Of a stretch of 59,273 nucleotides of DNA, positions 1 through 9,353 are shown one piece after another (the stretch's first letter is position 1; every line of letters begins with the position of its first letter). The stretch covers positions 1-59,273 of the forward strand of contig JAUIAH010000045.1 of assembly GCA_030425385.1 (NCBI GenBank). The letters are read 5' to 3'. The notes under the pieces were generated by a model. That model searched no databases. It saw nothing but the letters and a program-made list of their open reading frames with translations, and had not been told where the DNA came from. The stretch is from Verrucomicrobiia bacterium (GTDB lineage: Bacteria; Verrucomicrobiota; Verrucomicrobiia; Verrucomicrobiales; DEV007). Position numbers and translations under genes: made by a program.

Positions 1-80
1 CGCAAAGGTGACCATGCGCCTGTTCGTGTTATCGTCGTAAGGGCCGGGACAATGATCGTTTACATTCATGCACCCAATAT

Positions 81-117
81 CGCACATTTATTTAAGATGT
101 CTTAACTAAATTGTGCG
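81..117. terminator. long AT-rich inverted repeat, possible terminator
   Basis: Left arm 81-97 (CGCACATTTATTTAAGA) pairs with right arm 100-117 across a 2-base loop, with one mismatch and one bulged base. It begins 7 bases beyond the stop codon of the minus-strand phosphatase gene, so it would form at the 3' end of that transcript. It has no U-run and is AT-rich, unlike a textbook terminator, so a protein-binding operator or the end of a lost element is also possible. Bases 1-80 hold nothing else I recognise. Confidence 0.45.
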
Positions 118-124
118 CCATTCC

Positions 125-1597
125 TTAGGGCGCAGGTGACACATTGACCACTTCGAAGCGCCAATCAGCAAATGTCTCAGCCACCTGCAGGATGGCGAAA
201 CTGTGGAAATCATAGTCGCAGCGCAACCCGTAAAGACTATCTGGACTGACATTAAGCGTGTAGACCGCGCCGTCGACGACGGCTCGGTTCGTCTCACTTT
301 CCAACGTCTCCTCCAGCATGGCGACCGTTCCTTCTAACAGTTCTTCACTATCCGCCTCTTGCCAATGGCGGAAGACGCCCTTGCCAGCGATGAGGCGCCG
401 CATCATTGGATTCCCTTCGAGCGCGTGCTGATGGGCTCGGAAGATGGCGCGCACTTTCGGGCCCTTCTCCGAGGCAGTGTCTAAGACAATCTTGGTACCC
501 TCGCGTCCCCACACCCAACCGGGACGGGTTTTATCCCAAATCAGCGCGGATTCATGCCCCTGGAGCGCGTAGTCCGACCAGAAGAATCCGATAGGAACTG
601 GATAGGAGGGCCCAGCCGGACGGAAGTTTCGCTGATAACGGATTTGATAACCCAGACGCGAATCGTCATCGGTGATCTTATCAATCAACTCCGGCCGCGC
701 CTCAAGAAAGTCGGCTCGCTTCAATTCTCCTAACAATTCATACGCCTTCGGTGAGTCCGCTGCGAGGAGATGACTCGGATTGTACCCGGGCTCCAAACCA
801 CCATGGTTGCATTGCACAAAGTCATCCCCGCACCCTAGATAGAGCACGGCGGGGAGGAAATCGTAAAGGCGAATGACCTTTGGAAGGCTGAAATCCTTAC
901 CGTACTTGTACTGACCCTCATGGGCGAAACCATATTTCCTCACCAAGTTCAAATCTTCGTGGTTGCCACGGATCATCCAGACCTGCTCTGGGTTAGCCAG
1001 TTTCAAACGTAAGATGGTATAGAGGACTTCGACCCCGTGGATGCCGCGGTCTGTGTAATCTCCCAAGAAGAGCATGTGCGTGTTGGCATCCGCGAGTTTG
1101 AATCCTTGCAAGATCCCCCGGCGATTGAGTTCTTTCAGCCCAGCCACTAACGAACGCACATCCCCATGGAGATCCCCCTGCAGAATCACCCTTGCTCCGG
1201 GTGGTAATTGCAGGCGTTGGGCAAAGGGTTGGAAGGGCATGGCGCGCTCGCGGGTGTAGCTGCGGCGCGGATTGAAGAATGTCTCGCGCCCAGGCCGTTC
1301 CCCTAACCAGTGGTCTGGAGCAGCCAGATGCCCAGTGAGGCAGAGATTGAAGTAGTCAACCAAGGGCTTCTCGAACTCGGCAAAGGTCTTCAGCGGTAAC
1401 TGATCGCGCGCCGGATAACTCCGATCTTCCCGACGACCCGATGGCAGGGCTTCGCACGCCCTTGACCAAGCGTCGAAAGCCATCATCGGCTTTGCCTGAG
1501 GCGCCTCGGCCAGAGATCCCACTAACAAAGCAAGCAATGGTAGCAGGGCCGTTCCTAGCAAGGCCACGCGTTTCGGTGAGGTTGACTGATTATTCAT
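125..1597 (-). CDS. exported PPP-family (calcineurin/PP2A-like) phosphatase
   Basis: A 490-residue metallophosphatase of the PPP superfamily. The signature motifs are in order: GDLHG (141-145), GDYTDRG (179-185), RGNHED (210-215), a CNHGG block near 263-267 and a final RAHQH (387-391) that should supply the last metal ligand. This is the dinuclear metal centre of protein Ser/Thr phosphatases, with about 100 extra residues before it. Residues 10-32 form a hydrophobic stretch after a Lys-Arg pair, which looks like a signal peptide or N-terminal anchor, so the enzyme probably acts outside the cytoplasm. The ATG overlaps the last 8 bases of the upstream fxsA-like gene, so the two are likely co-transcribed. 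The substrate (phosphoprotein or other phosphoester) cannot be told from sequence. Confidence 0.8.
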   Translation of the reverse strand: MNNQSTSPKRVALLGTALLPLLALLVGSLAEAPQAKPMMAFDAWSRACEALPSGRREDRSYPARDQLPLKTFAEFEKPLVDYFNLCLTGHLAAPDHWLGERPGRETFFNPRRSYTRERAMPFQPFAQRLQLPPGARVILQGDLHGDVRSLVAGLKELNRRGILQGFKLADANTHMLFLGDYTDRGIHGVEVLYTILRLKLANPEQVWMIRGNHEDLNLVRKYGFAHEGQYKYGKDFSLPKVIRLYDFLPAVLYLGCGDDFVQCNHGGLEPGYNPSHLLAADSPKAYELLGELKRADFLEARPELIDKITDDDSRLGYQIRYQRNFRPAGPSYPVPIGFFWSDYALQGHESALIWDKTRPGWVWGREGTKIVLDTASEKGPKVRAIFRAHQHALEGNPMMRRLIAGKGVFRHWQEADSEELLEGTVAMLEETLESETNRAVVDGAVYTLNVSPDSLYGLRCDYDFHSFAILQVAETFADWRFEVVNVSPAP

Positions 1598-2057
1598 CTT
1601 GATTGAGTTCGATCACTTTCCCTTCCACCATACGCTCTTTCGGCTCAGGCCCCACCTGGCGCGGATCCTTATCCCCCACAGGCATGCCCATGACACGCAC
1701 GCGGCCCTTGAGCGCTTTACCGACCCGATCGCGCAACGCCGCGCGGACCGGGGGCACGAGGAGGAGAAACCCCACGGCGTCCGTGAGGAATCCCGGAGTC
1801 AGCAAGACCACACCCGCGAGGAGGATCATGATGCCATCTAGCACCTCTCGGTGAGGCATTCGCCCCTCGGAAGAGGCTTGTTGAAAGCGTATCCAGGCCC
1901 GCATTCCCTGGGCACGCGTGAGGGTGGCGCCCAGGAGCGCCGTGAGCACCACGATGCCTAACGTCACTCCAAAGCCAATGCGGCTTCCGATGCGGATGAT
2001 GAGATAGAACTCAACAATCGGCACGATGAGAAGTAGAAGAAACAATCGGGCAAACAT
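1590..2057 (-). CDS. fxsA: FxsA family membrane protein
   Basis: 155 residues with the FxsA pattern: an N-terminal hydrophobic segment containing PIVEFYLIIRIG, a second around residues 30-50, a conserved middle with a GMRAWIRFQQA-like loop, and a third hydrophobic region with LTPGFLTDAVGFLLLVPP, followed by a basic tail. E. coli FxsA is an inner-membrane protein that relieves F-plasmid exclusion of phage T7; its normal role is unknown. The gene is first of a two-gene unit, overlapping the phosphatase start by 8 bases. About 100 bases separate it from the divergent sulfatase gene, which is room for both promoters. Confidence 0.85.
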   Translation of the reverse strand: MFARLFLLLLIVPIVEFYLIIRIGSRIGFGVTLGIVVLTALLGATLTRAQGMRAWIRFQQASSEGRMPHREVLDGIMILLAGVVLLTPGFLTDAVGFLLLVPPVRAALRDRVGKALKGRVRVMGMPVGDKDPRQVGPEPKERMVEGKVIELNQDE

Positions 2058-2160
2058 TCCAGTCGACGCTGACCTAGATCTCAGAACAGTGCGAGCGAAT
2101 TCCTGAGATCAGGGCTAGACACGCTTGGCAACGCGTGCTGGATCTCCCAGGATTGGCCGC

Positions 2161-3528
2161 ATGAACTCCCGTTGCCTTCTTCTCCTGCTGTGTGCGTGGG
2201 CTGGCCTTGCTCCCGCTCAAGATATTCGCAACGTCCTCTTTCTCATCTCGGATGACCTTCGCGCCAATGCTCTCGGATGCTATGGCAATGCCATTTGCGC
2301 GACGCCTAACATCGATCGACTTGCACGGGAAGGGATGGTCTTTGAACACACCTATTGCCAAGGAACTGTCTGTGCGCCGTCACGGCAATCACTCATGTAC
2401 AGTCGGTATCGCGGCGATACCGGCCACACCTTGGGCGAGCATTTCCAACGCCACGGCCGCTACAGCGCTCGAGTGGGCAAGATCTTTCACATGCGTGTGC
2501 CTGGCGATATCATAGCGGGAACGGACGGCGCCGACGTGCCGGCGTGCTGGACGGAGCGCTTCAATTCTCCAGGCCTCGAAGCCCACACAGCCGGCGACTA
2601 CGCTTGTTTGAACCTCAATGTCTTCACCAAAGAACTGGCTCATCGCGAATCCACCAAGATGCCACATCGCATGTATGTCAGTGTGCAAATAGACGGCGAC
2701 GGCTCTGATCAGCCTGACCACAAGACCGCCACTAAGACGATCGCCTTGTTAGAGAAACACCGCGACCGCCCGTTCTTCCTCGCGGCAGGATTCGTGCGTC
2801 CGCACTATCCCATGGTGGCCCCACGTTCCACCTTTGACGCCTACCCTTGGGCTCACATGCCACTGCCCGAACAGCGTGCGGGTGATTGGGAAGACATCCC
2901 ACCCTTGGGGATCCCGAGAAGCACGTCCGCCAGCAACGGGATCGATCGCTACCCGGATAATCAGAAACGCATGTGGGCTGCCTACTACGCTACCGTCACG
3001 TTCATGGACGCCCAGGTAGGACGCATCCTCGACGCGCTAGATCGTTTGGGATTGCGTGAGAGCACTGCGATCGTCTTTACCAGCGACCACGGCTATCACT
3101 TAGGCGACCACGGATTCTGGTTAAAAGGCGATCTCCACGAACACGTCACGCGCGTCCCCCTGATCATCGCCGCGCCCACCTATGCACCAGGGCGATCGAA
3201 GAGCCTCACGGAACTGGTGGACCTCTACCCCACCCTCTGTGAATTGACCGGCATCCCAATCCCGGCACACGTGCAAGGCAAGAGCCTGGTTCCTATTCTC
3301 TCCCATCCAGAGGCTCGGGTCAAAGATGGTGCGCTTTCCTTCGCCCGCGGCCACGGCTGGCGCACTTCCCAATGGGCCTACATGCGCTACCCCGATGGGG
3401 GTGAAGAGCTCTACCATATGAATCAAGACCCTGACCAATTCACCAATCTCGTTCATTCCCAGGAGCACCAAGACACCATCACCACTCTCAGGAGAGCGCT
3501 CGCGGAGCGGCTCCAAGAAATCGAATGA
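2161..3528 (+). CDS. secreted sulfatase, iduronate-2-sulfatase-like
   Basis: A 455-residue type I sulfatase. The ATG at 2161 is chosen because it is followed directly by a signal peptide (CLLLLLCAWAGLAPAQ); an in-frame TTG at 2125 would only add a charged tail before it. Mature sequence opens with the metal-binding FLISDDLRANALGCYG block. The formylglycine site is canonical CAPSR, then FVRPHYPM and TSDHGYHLGDHGFW, the spacing seen in iduronate-2-sulfatase-like (S1_7-type) enzymes. It should remove sulfate from sulfated polysaccharides in the periplasm or outside. The Cys needs a formylglycine-generating or anSME enzyme, and none is in this window. It heads a plus-strand cluster with the DUF1549/DUF1553 and DUF1501 genes. 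Confidence 0.88.
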   Translation: MNSRCLLLLLCAWAGLAPAQDIRNVLFLISDDLRANALGCYGNAICATPNIDRLAREGMVFEHTYCQGTVCAPSRQSLMYSRYRGDTGHTLGEHFQRHGRYSARVGKIFHMRVPGDIIAGTDGADVPACWTERFNSPGLEAHTAGDYACLNLNVFTKELAHRESTKMPHRMYVSVQIDGDGSDQPDHKTATKTIALLEKHRDRPFFLAAGFVRPHYPMVAPRSTFDAYPWAHMPLPEQRAGDWEDIPPLGIPRSTSASNGIDRYPDNQKRMWAAYYATVTFMDAQVGRILDALDRLGLRESTAIVFTSDHGYHLGDHGFWLKGDLHEHVTRVPLIIAAPTYAPGRSKSLTELVDLYPTLCELTGIPIPAHVQGKSLVPILSHPEARVKDGALSFARGHGWRTSQWAYMRYPDGGEELYHMNQDPDQFTNLVHSQEHQDTITTLRRALAERLQEIE

Positions 3529-3682
3529 TGAGATGAGGATAGATCGACAACCACGAGCTTGTTGGCCCACACTAGAACGCGAGATGACTCATCGTCCCCG
3601 CGTTCTCGGCCGCTCTGTTTCTCCCATGAATCGACGTCACGGCGACAGATCCCGAAAAGCATTGCGAAAGGGATGGTTTGAA

Positions 3683-5878
3683 ATGATTCGGATCAGCGTC
3701 ATCCTCCTTGCCACGCTGGCGTGTCTGCATGCTCAAGACGGTCCGGTGCTCTTCTCGCGGGATATCCTCCCTCTCCTCTCAGACCATTGTTTCCAATGTC
3801 ACGGTCCCGATGCCAATGACCGCCACGGCGATCTCCGGCTGGATGACGAAGACGATGCCAAGCGTCCTCGAGACCCTTTCGCAGTCGTCACGCCCCATGA
3901 CTCCGCGCGCAGTCTGATCATGGACCGCCTCCGCACTAGCGATCCTGACACTGTCATGCCGCCACCAGAACTGGGGCGCCCCTTGTCTCCAGAACAGATC
4001 ACGCTGTTAGAGCGGTGGATTGATGAAGGTGCCCCCTGGGGACGCCACTGGGCCTTCGAGCCGATCGCCCGTCCCCCTCTACCTGATCGCGACGGCGGGG
4101 AGCACCCGATTGATCGCTTTGTCAGGGAGAAGCTCGATCAGGCCGGTCTCGTTCCGAATCCCCGCGCTTCACGGGCCACTCTCGCGCGGCGTTTGGCGCT
4201 CGATCTCACTGGGCTTCCACCATCGCGAGCAGAGCGCGAGGCATTTCTCAAAGATCCTTCTCCCAATGCATGGGCACGCCTGGTCGATCAATTGTTAGAA
4301 TCACCAGCCTACGGGGAAAGGATGGCATGGGATTGGCTTGAGGCCGCGCGCTACGCCGATACCAACGGGTATCAAGGAGACCGCGAACGAACCATGTGGC
4401 CTTGGCGTGACTGGGTGGTGCGCGCGTTCAACGCCAATCTGCCCTATGACCAATTCACGATCTGGCAACTTGCGGGCGATCTCTTGCCGAAACCCACTCG
4501 CGATCAACTCTTGGCCACAGGATTCAACCGCAATCACATGATCAACGGAGAAGGCGGGCGCATTCCCGAAGAGAACCGTGTGGACTATGTGATGGACATG
4601 ACGGAGACCATGGGAACGGTTTGGTTAGGCCTCACCTTGAACTGTGCACGCTGTCACGACCACAAGTTCGATCCTCTGACACAATCCGAATACTATCAAT
4701 TCACTGCTTTCTTCAATCAAACCCCTGTAGATGGGAGCGGTGGCGATCCGCAAACGCCTCCGGTGCTTGAGGTCGACACCACCTTCACAGAAGCCGCTCC
4801 CAAGGTGATGATCATGCGGGATCGCGACGAAACGCGTCCCACCTACATTCTCGATCGGGGGCTCTACACCGCCCGAGGGGAAACGGTCGATCCCAACGGT
4901 CCGGCGACCTTGCCTCCATTGACAGGGCGCGCGGACGGCAAGCGAGATCGACTGGATCTCGCGCGCTGGTTGGTATCCCACGATCATCCGCTCACGGCGC
5001 GCGTCACGGTGAACCGCTTCTGGCAGATGCTGTTTGGCATCGGGCTTGTCAAGACGGCGGAAGACTTCGGCGTGCAAGCCGAGTATCCCTTGCAGCGTGA
5101 ACTGTTAGACTGGCTGGCAGCGGAGTTCATGGATTCCGGCTGGGACGTGAAGCACCTTCTCCGCACGATCGTCACGAGCGCTGTCTATCAGCAACGCGCC
5201 ACGGTCACCCCAGCTCTCTTGGAAGCAGATCCAGACAATCGTTACCTAGCGCGGGGCGCACGCTTCCGCCTCCCTTCATGGATGCTACGGGATCAGGCGC
5301 TCGCCGCAGCCGGATTGTTAGTCCCTCAGTTAGGCGGTCCCCCTGTGAAACCCTACCAACCGGACGGGCTCTGGGCGGAAGCCACTTTTGGCAAGAAACG
5401 CTACGAACCGGACTCTGGAAAAGCCCTCTATCGCCGTAGCCTCTACACGTTCTGGCGACGGATTGTCGGCCCAGCGATGTTCTTCGACGTGGCCAAACGG
5501 CAAGTCTGCGAGGTGAAACCGCTGCGGACGAATACTCCCATGCAAGCCCTCAACATGCTCAATGACACCACCTACGTGGAGGCCGCACGCGCCCTGGCGG
5601 AGGATCTCTTGCGCTCTTGTGAGAATGATCGGGAGCGTCTCGATCAGGCAAGCCAGAGCGTCCTGGGTCGTCTTCCGCACGAAGACGAGCGTGCTCTGTG
5701 GGAGCGCAGTTTGACCCGTGCCCGAAACGCCTTTGAGGCAGACCCCACCGCCGCTGAAGCGTTCCTTTCGCATGGTGCCTCCGCTAGGGACGCCACGCTC
5801 AAGGCGAGCGACCATGCCACCTGGACCGCCATTTGTTTGAACCTGCTCAATCTCGACGAAGCCCTCACCAAAGAGTAA
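3683..5878 (+). CDS. PSCyt1 / DUF1549 / DUF1553 planctomycete-type cytochrome protein
   Basis: 731 residues from the ATG at 3683, which opens a signal peptide ([18 protein letters not shown]); the frame is open 150 bases further upstream but with charged, unlikely sequence. Domains in order: PSCyt1 cytochrome-c-like domain with haem motif CFQCH near residue 34, DUF1549 with a second CARCH motif near residue 318, and DUF1553 in the last 300 residues. It is shorter than many family members, apparently because the linker between the DUFs is short; the frame is intact. The family is typical of Planctomycetota and Verrucomicrobiota and usually precedes a DUF1501 gene, as here with a 2-base gap. 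Function is unproven; an exported redox role linked to polysaccharide breakdown is often supposed. Confidence 0.88.
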   Translation: MIRISVILLATLACLHAQDGPVLFSRDILPLLSDHCFQCHGPDANDRHGDLRLDDEDDAKRPRDPFAVVTPHDSARSLIMDRLRTSDPDTVMPPPELGRPLSPEQITLLERWIDEGAPWGRHWAFEPIARPPLPDRDGGEHPIDRFVREKLDQAGLVPNPRASRATLARRLALDLTGLPPSRAEREAFLKDPSPNAWARLVDQLLESPAYGERMAWDWLEAARYADTNGYQGDRERTMWPWRDWVVRAFNANLPYDQFTIWQLAGDLLPKPTRDQLLATGFNRNHMINGEGGRIPEENRVDYVMDMTETMGTVWLGLTLNCARCHDHKFDPLTQSEYYQFTAFFNQTPVDGSGGDPQTPPVLEVDTTFTEAAPKVMIMRDRDETRPTYILDRGLYTARGETVDPNGPATLPPLTGRADGKRDRLDLARWLVSHDHPLTARVTVNRFWQMLFGIGLVKTAEDFGVQAEYPLQRELLDWLAAEFMDSGWDVKHLLRTIVTSAVYQQRATVTPALLEADPDNRYLARGARFRLPSWMLRDQALAAAGLLVPQLGGPPVKPYQPDGLWAEATFGKKRYEPDSGKALYRRSLYTFWRRIVGPAMFFDVAKRQVCEVKPLRTNTPMQALNMLNDTTYVEAARALAEDLLRSCENDRERLDQASQSVLGRLPHEDERALWERSLTRARNAFEADPTAAEAFLSHGASARDATLKASDHATWTAICLNLLNLDEALTKE

Positions 5879-5880
5879 TC

Positions 5881-7371
5881 ATGCATCACCCATCCTGGCA
5901 GATTCTTCAACCCGATGCCCCGGCACCCATCCGTGAGCGACAGTTGGCCATCAATCGCCGGCACTTCTTTGGCCGCAGCGCAACCGGGATCGGCACGGCC
6001 GCCCTCGCGAGCTTGTTAGGGAACGACGCAAGCATCGCTGCTGAAGCGGGTCTGGCCACGCTAGCCCAACACGTGGCTCCCAAGGCCAAGCGCGTCATCT
6101 ATCTCTTTCAAAACGGCGGGCCAACCCACTGCGATCTCTTCGATTACAAACCGCGTTTGCATGCTCTCCACGGCACGCCAGTCCCGGAGGAATACATTGG
6201 CGGCAAACGCTTCAGCACCATGACTGGCGAAGCCAACGGCAAGTTGATGCTAGAGCCTGTGGAGCCCTTTCGACAGCATGGGCAAAGCGGTGCCTGGGTC
6301 AGTGCCTTCATGCCACACACGGCACGCATCGCGGATGAGCTTTGTTTCATCAAGAGCATGCACACAGATGCGGTGAATCACGCCCCAGCGATCTCCTTTC
6401 TCCTCAGCGGCGCGCAAATTCCTGGCAGACCCACCATGGGCGCCTGGCTCAACTATGGCTTGGGGTCTCCCTCCGAAGAACTCCCAGGTTTCGTTGCCAT
6501 GACCTCGGTCAGCAAAGGGACGAGTTGCGGTCAGATCTTCTATGACTTCTACTGGGGTTCAGGCTTTCTTCCTTCGCGCTTTCAGGGAGTGAAGTTTCGC
6601 GGGAGCAAAGATCCGGTGCTGTATCTCAAGGATCCTGCGGGCATGTCGCGGACTCTGCGTCGCGGATTGTTAGACGATCTGGCCGCGCTAAACGCGCGGA
6701 AGTTTGCCCAGATGGGTGATCCTGAGATCGAGACACGCATTGCGCAGTATGAGATGGCCTACCGTATGCAAACATCGGTGCCTGAACTGACCGATTTCTC
6801 GGATGAGCCGGATCATGTGCTTGATCTCTATGGTCCCCAGGTGCGCGAGCCCGGAACCTTTGCTTACAATTGCCTCATGGCGCGGCGTTTGGCCGAACGG
6901 GGAGTGCGTTTCATCCAATGCATGCATGCGGGTTGGGATCAACATAACAGTCTCACCACGGAGCTTTACACGCAATGCCGGGACACCGATCAACCCAGTG
7001 CAGGACTTGTGCAAGATCTCAAGATGCGTGGTTTGTTAGACGACACGCTCGTGATCTGGGGAGGTGAATTTGGACGTACCCCCTTCATTCAGGGCGAATT
7101 GACCAATCGCCCGCGCTGGGGACGCGATCACCACCCCTACGCGTTCACGGTCTGGTTGACTGGCGGCGGGGTGCGTCCCGGAATCAGCTACGGGGTCTCG
7201 GACGACCTAGGGTTCAATGTCGCGCAGGATCCCGTCCACGTGCACGATTTCCAGGCCACGCTCCTCCATCTACTAGGGATCGACCACGAGCGCCTCACAT
7301 ACCGCTTCCAGGGCCGCTACTTCCGCTTGACCGATGTGCATGGAGCCCTTGTCGATGGGATCCTCGCTTGA
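5881..7371 (+). CDS. DUF1501 family protein with Tat signal
   Basis: 496 residues. The ATG at 5881 lies 2 bases after the stop of the DUF1549/DUF1553 gene, suggesting translational coupling. Residues 25-46 contain a twin-arginine signal (NRRHFFGR followed by an Ala/Gly/Leu-rich segment), so it is probably exported folded. The body carries DUF1501 features: YLFQNGGPTHCDLFDYKP, QCMHAGWDQH and VIWGGEFGRTP, which resemble the metal-binding parts of the alkaline phosphatase/sulfatase superfamily. The pair DUF1549/DUF1553 + DUF1501 is a hallmark of PVC bacteria; its reaction is unknown. Position behind a sulfatase suggests a part in sulfated-glycan use. Confidence 0.88.
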   Translation: MHHPSWQILQPDAPAPIRERQLAINRRHFFGRSATGIGTAALASLLGNDASIAAEAGLATLAQHVAPKAKRVIYLFQNGGPTHCDLFDYKPRLHALHGTPVPEEYIGGKRFSTMTGEANGKLMLEPVEPFRQHGQSGAWVSAFMPHTARIADELCFIKSMHTDAVNHAPAISFLLSGAQIPGRPTMGAWLNYGLGSPSEELPGFVAMTSVSKGTSCGQIFYDFYWGSGFLPSRFQGVKFRGSKDPVLYLKDPAGMSRTLRRGLLDDLAALNARKFAQMGDPEIETRIAQYEMAYRMQTSVPELTDFSDEPDHVLDLYGPQVREPGTFAYNCLMARRLAERGVRFIQCMHAGWDQHNSLTTELYTQCRDTDQPSAGLVQDLKMRGLLDDTLVIWGGEFGRTPFIQGELTNRPRWGRDHHPYAFTVWLTGGGVRPGISYGVSDDLGFNVAQDPVHVHDFQATLLHLLGIDHERLTYRFQGRYFRLTDVHGALVDGILA

Positions 7372-7395
7372 GTTCGAGGGGTTTCGCTTCTATGC

Positions 7396-9330
7396 ATGGC
7401 CCACCGTGCATCCGATCCTCAGAACCAGCCCATTCTCCCGGTGACTTCCATTCATCAGTTTCGGAGATTTCTGGCGGAGCACACGTTGCTACGCCGCTGT
7501 CTCGCGCTGCTTTGGCATGTGGTGGGCATCGTCGTCTCCTACGCCATCGCCTACGGATTGCGCTTTGATTTCAACTTCAGTGACGGATCGGCCCAGAGTT
7601 TCTGGCCCACCCTCCCCATCGCCGTCTCGATCTACGTGACGCTCATTGTTGCCTTCCGCCTGCACGCCGGGCTCTGGAGCTACTTTAGCTATGGCGACTG
7701 CCTCAAATATCTCACGACGCTCGGCTTGGGAGCCCTTGTCTTTGCCGTCGTGATCTACGTTCAGCGCGGGTTCTCCTTCGATCAATTTCCCCGCTCCATT
7801 CCTATCATCCATCTCATGGTCCTGCTCGTGTGGGAGATCAGTGGAAGAATGGGCATGCGCTTTTTACGAGAAAGCTGGGGGCCCGGTCGGGCGCGGCGAC
7901 GTCTCCATCGCCATGCGGGGCCCAAGAGGACCTTATTGATTGGAGATCCCAAGGAAATTGATGCGGTTCTCAATGCGCTGGCCACTTCACCTGATCACGG
8001 TGTGGTCGTGGGTGTGCTCACCACGGAACGGCTCCATGGCACGCTCCGCGGTGCCAAGGTCCTCGGTCAAATGGAGCACCTCGATGACGTCGTTCGCGAA
8101 ACAGAGCCGGACACGGTGATCATTCTCCCACCGAATGAAAAGCCTCGGCAGATCAAACGTATCATCGACGCCTGTGCCGATGCAGGACTCAAATGTCAGT
8201 ATCGCATCGTGCCATCGGTGCGCGAGATCGCAGGGGGACAGATCAACGTCTCCGCTCTGCGTGATGTGCGCATCGAGGATTTGTTAGACCGCCCCGAGGT
8301 GCGTTTTGACAAGCAATTGCTGACAGACTTCGTCACCGATCAACAGGTGATGGTCACCGGAGCTGGCGGCAGCATTGGCTCCGAACTCTGTCGCCAGGTG
8401 CTCGCACTCAAACCAAAGCGGCTCGTGCTTTTCGAACAGAGCGAATTTGCCCTCTTTGAGATCGACCGCGAATTGCGCGCTACCTATCCGGACGCTGACA
8501 TTGTGGCAATCACTGGTGACATCTGCGTGGAGGACGATATCCGCCATGCGTTGGTATCCACAGGCGGGATTGACATCATCTATCATGCTGCCGCCTACAA
8601 GCATGTCCATCTGATGGAGCTCAACACCGCTGCGGCCATGCGCAACAATGTGCTCGGCACAGACACCCTCGCCAACATGGCTGCCGAGCATGGGGTTGGG
8701 CATTTCATCATGATCTCGACCGATAAAGCCGTGAACCCTACGAGCATGATGGGGAGTAGCAAGCGACTCGCCGAGCGCGCCTTGCTCGAGCGGCCCCGCA
8801 GCAAGACGCGATTCCTCGCGGTGCGCTTCGGCAACGTTCTTGGCAGTAGTGGGAGCGTCATTCCCATCTTTCGCAAACAAATCGAAGAAGGCGGTCCCGT
8901 CACGGTCACCACGAAAGACACCCGACGCTATTTCATGACCATTCCCGAGGCCGTCCAATTGGTGATGATGTCAGGGGTGGTGGGTGATGATCGCCAGATC
9001 ATGGTCCTTGAAATGGGCAAGCCGGTGAAGATCTACAATCTCGCCAAGCGCATGATTGAACTCTCGGGCCTCACGCCCGAAGTCGATATTCCCATCGCAT
9101 TCATCGGTCTACGACCAGGTGAGAAAGAGTATGAAGAGCTTCTCACCGACGACGAAGACGTCATTCCGACGGACTACCAACAGATCGCCGTCTTTGCGAA
9201 ACGCCAGAATGATCTGGAACCGCTGGATCTTCAGCAGCTCCGAGGGCTCATCGATCGCTTTGATAGTGACGGATTACGCCATTTCTGTCGCCAAGCCATT
9301 CCCGAGCACCTGCTCGACCGCTCAGCCTAA
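7396..9330 (+). CDS. FlaA1/WbpM-type nucleotide-sugar 4,6-dehydratase, membrane-bound
   Basis: 644 residues, the usual length of membrane-bound WbpM/CapD/PglF-type enzymes. The N-terminal third has about four hydrophobic segments, then a Rossmann-like domain beginning near TLLIGDPKEIDAV (about residue 177), then the catalytic short-chain dehydrogenase domain with NAD-binding VTGAGGSIGSEL near residue 319 and STDKAVNPTSMMGSSKR near 441. The Tyr of the usual YxxxK triad is Met here (MxxSK), as is normal for this dehydratase group. It should convert a UDP-HexNAc to a 4-keto-6-deoxy sugar for surface polysaccharide. It follows DUF1501 by 24 bases on the same strand and may be read from the same transcript. 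Confidence 0.9.
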   Translation: MAHRASDPQNQPILPVTSIHQFRRFLAEHTLLRRCLALLWHVVGIVVSYAIAYGLRFDFNFSDGSAQSFWPTLPIAVSIYVTLIVAFRLHAGLWSYFSYGDCLKYLTTLGLGALVFAVVIYVQRGFSFDQFPRSIPIIHLMVLLVWEISGRMGMRFLRESWGPGRARRRLHRHAGPKRTLLIGDPKEIDAVLNALATSPDHGVVVGVLTTERLHGTLRGAKVLGQMEHLDDVVRETEPDTVIILPPNEKPRQIKRIIDACADAGLKCQYRIVPSVREIAGGQINVSALRDVRIEDLLDRPEVRFDKQLLTDFVTDQQVMVTGAGGSIGSELCRQVLALKPKRLVLFEQSEFALFEIDRELRATYPDADIVAITGDICVEDDIRHALVSTGGIDIIYHAAAYKHVHLMELNTAAAMRNNVLGTDTLANMAAEHGVGHFIMISTDKAVNPTSMMGSSKRLAERALLERPRSKTRFLAVRFGNVLGSSGSVIPIFRKQIEEGGPVTVTTKDTRRYFMTIPEAVQLVMMSGVVGDDRQIMVLEMGKPVKIYNLAKRMIELSGLTPEVDIPIAFIGLRPGEKEYEELLTDDEDVIPTDYQQIAVFAKRQNDLEPLDLQQLRGLIDRFDSDGLRHFCRQAIPEHLLDRSA

Positions 9331-9353
9331 CCAGGCGCCTTCAAGTTCTGACT

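Noticed and set aside
3533-3682. Upstream in-frame extension of the DUF1549/DUF1553 gene
   Set aside because: It would put 50 charged residues before a clear signal peptide, so the ATG at 3683 is preferred.
3683-5878. Truncation or frameshift of the DUF1549/DUF1553 gene because it is short
   Set aside because: All three domains are present in one frame; only the linker is short.
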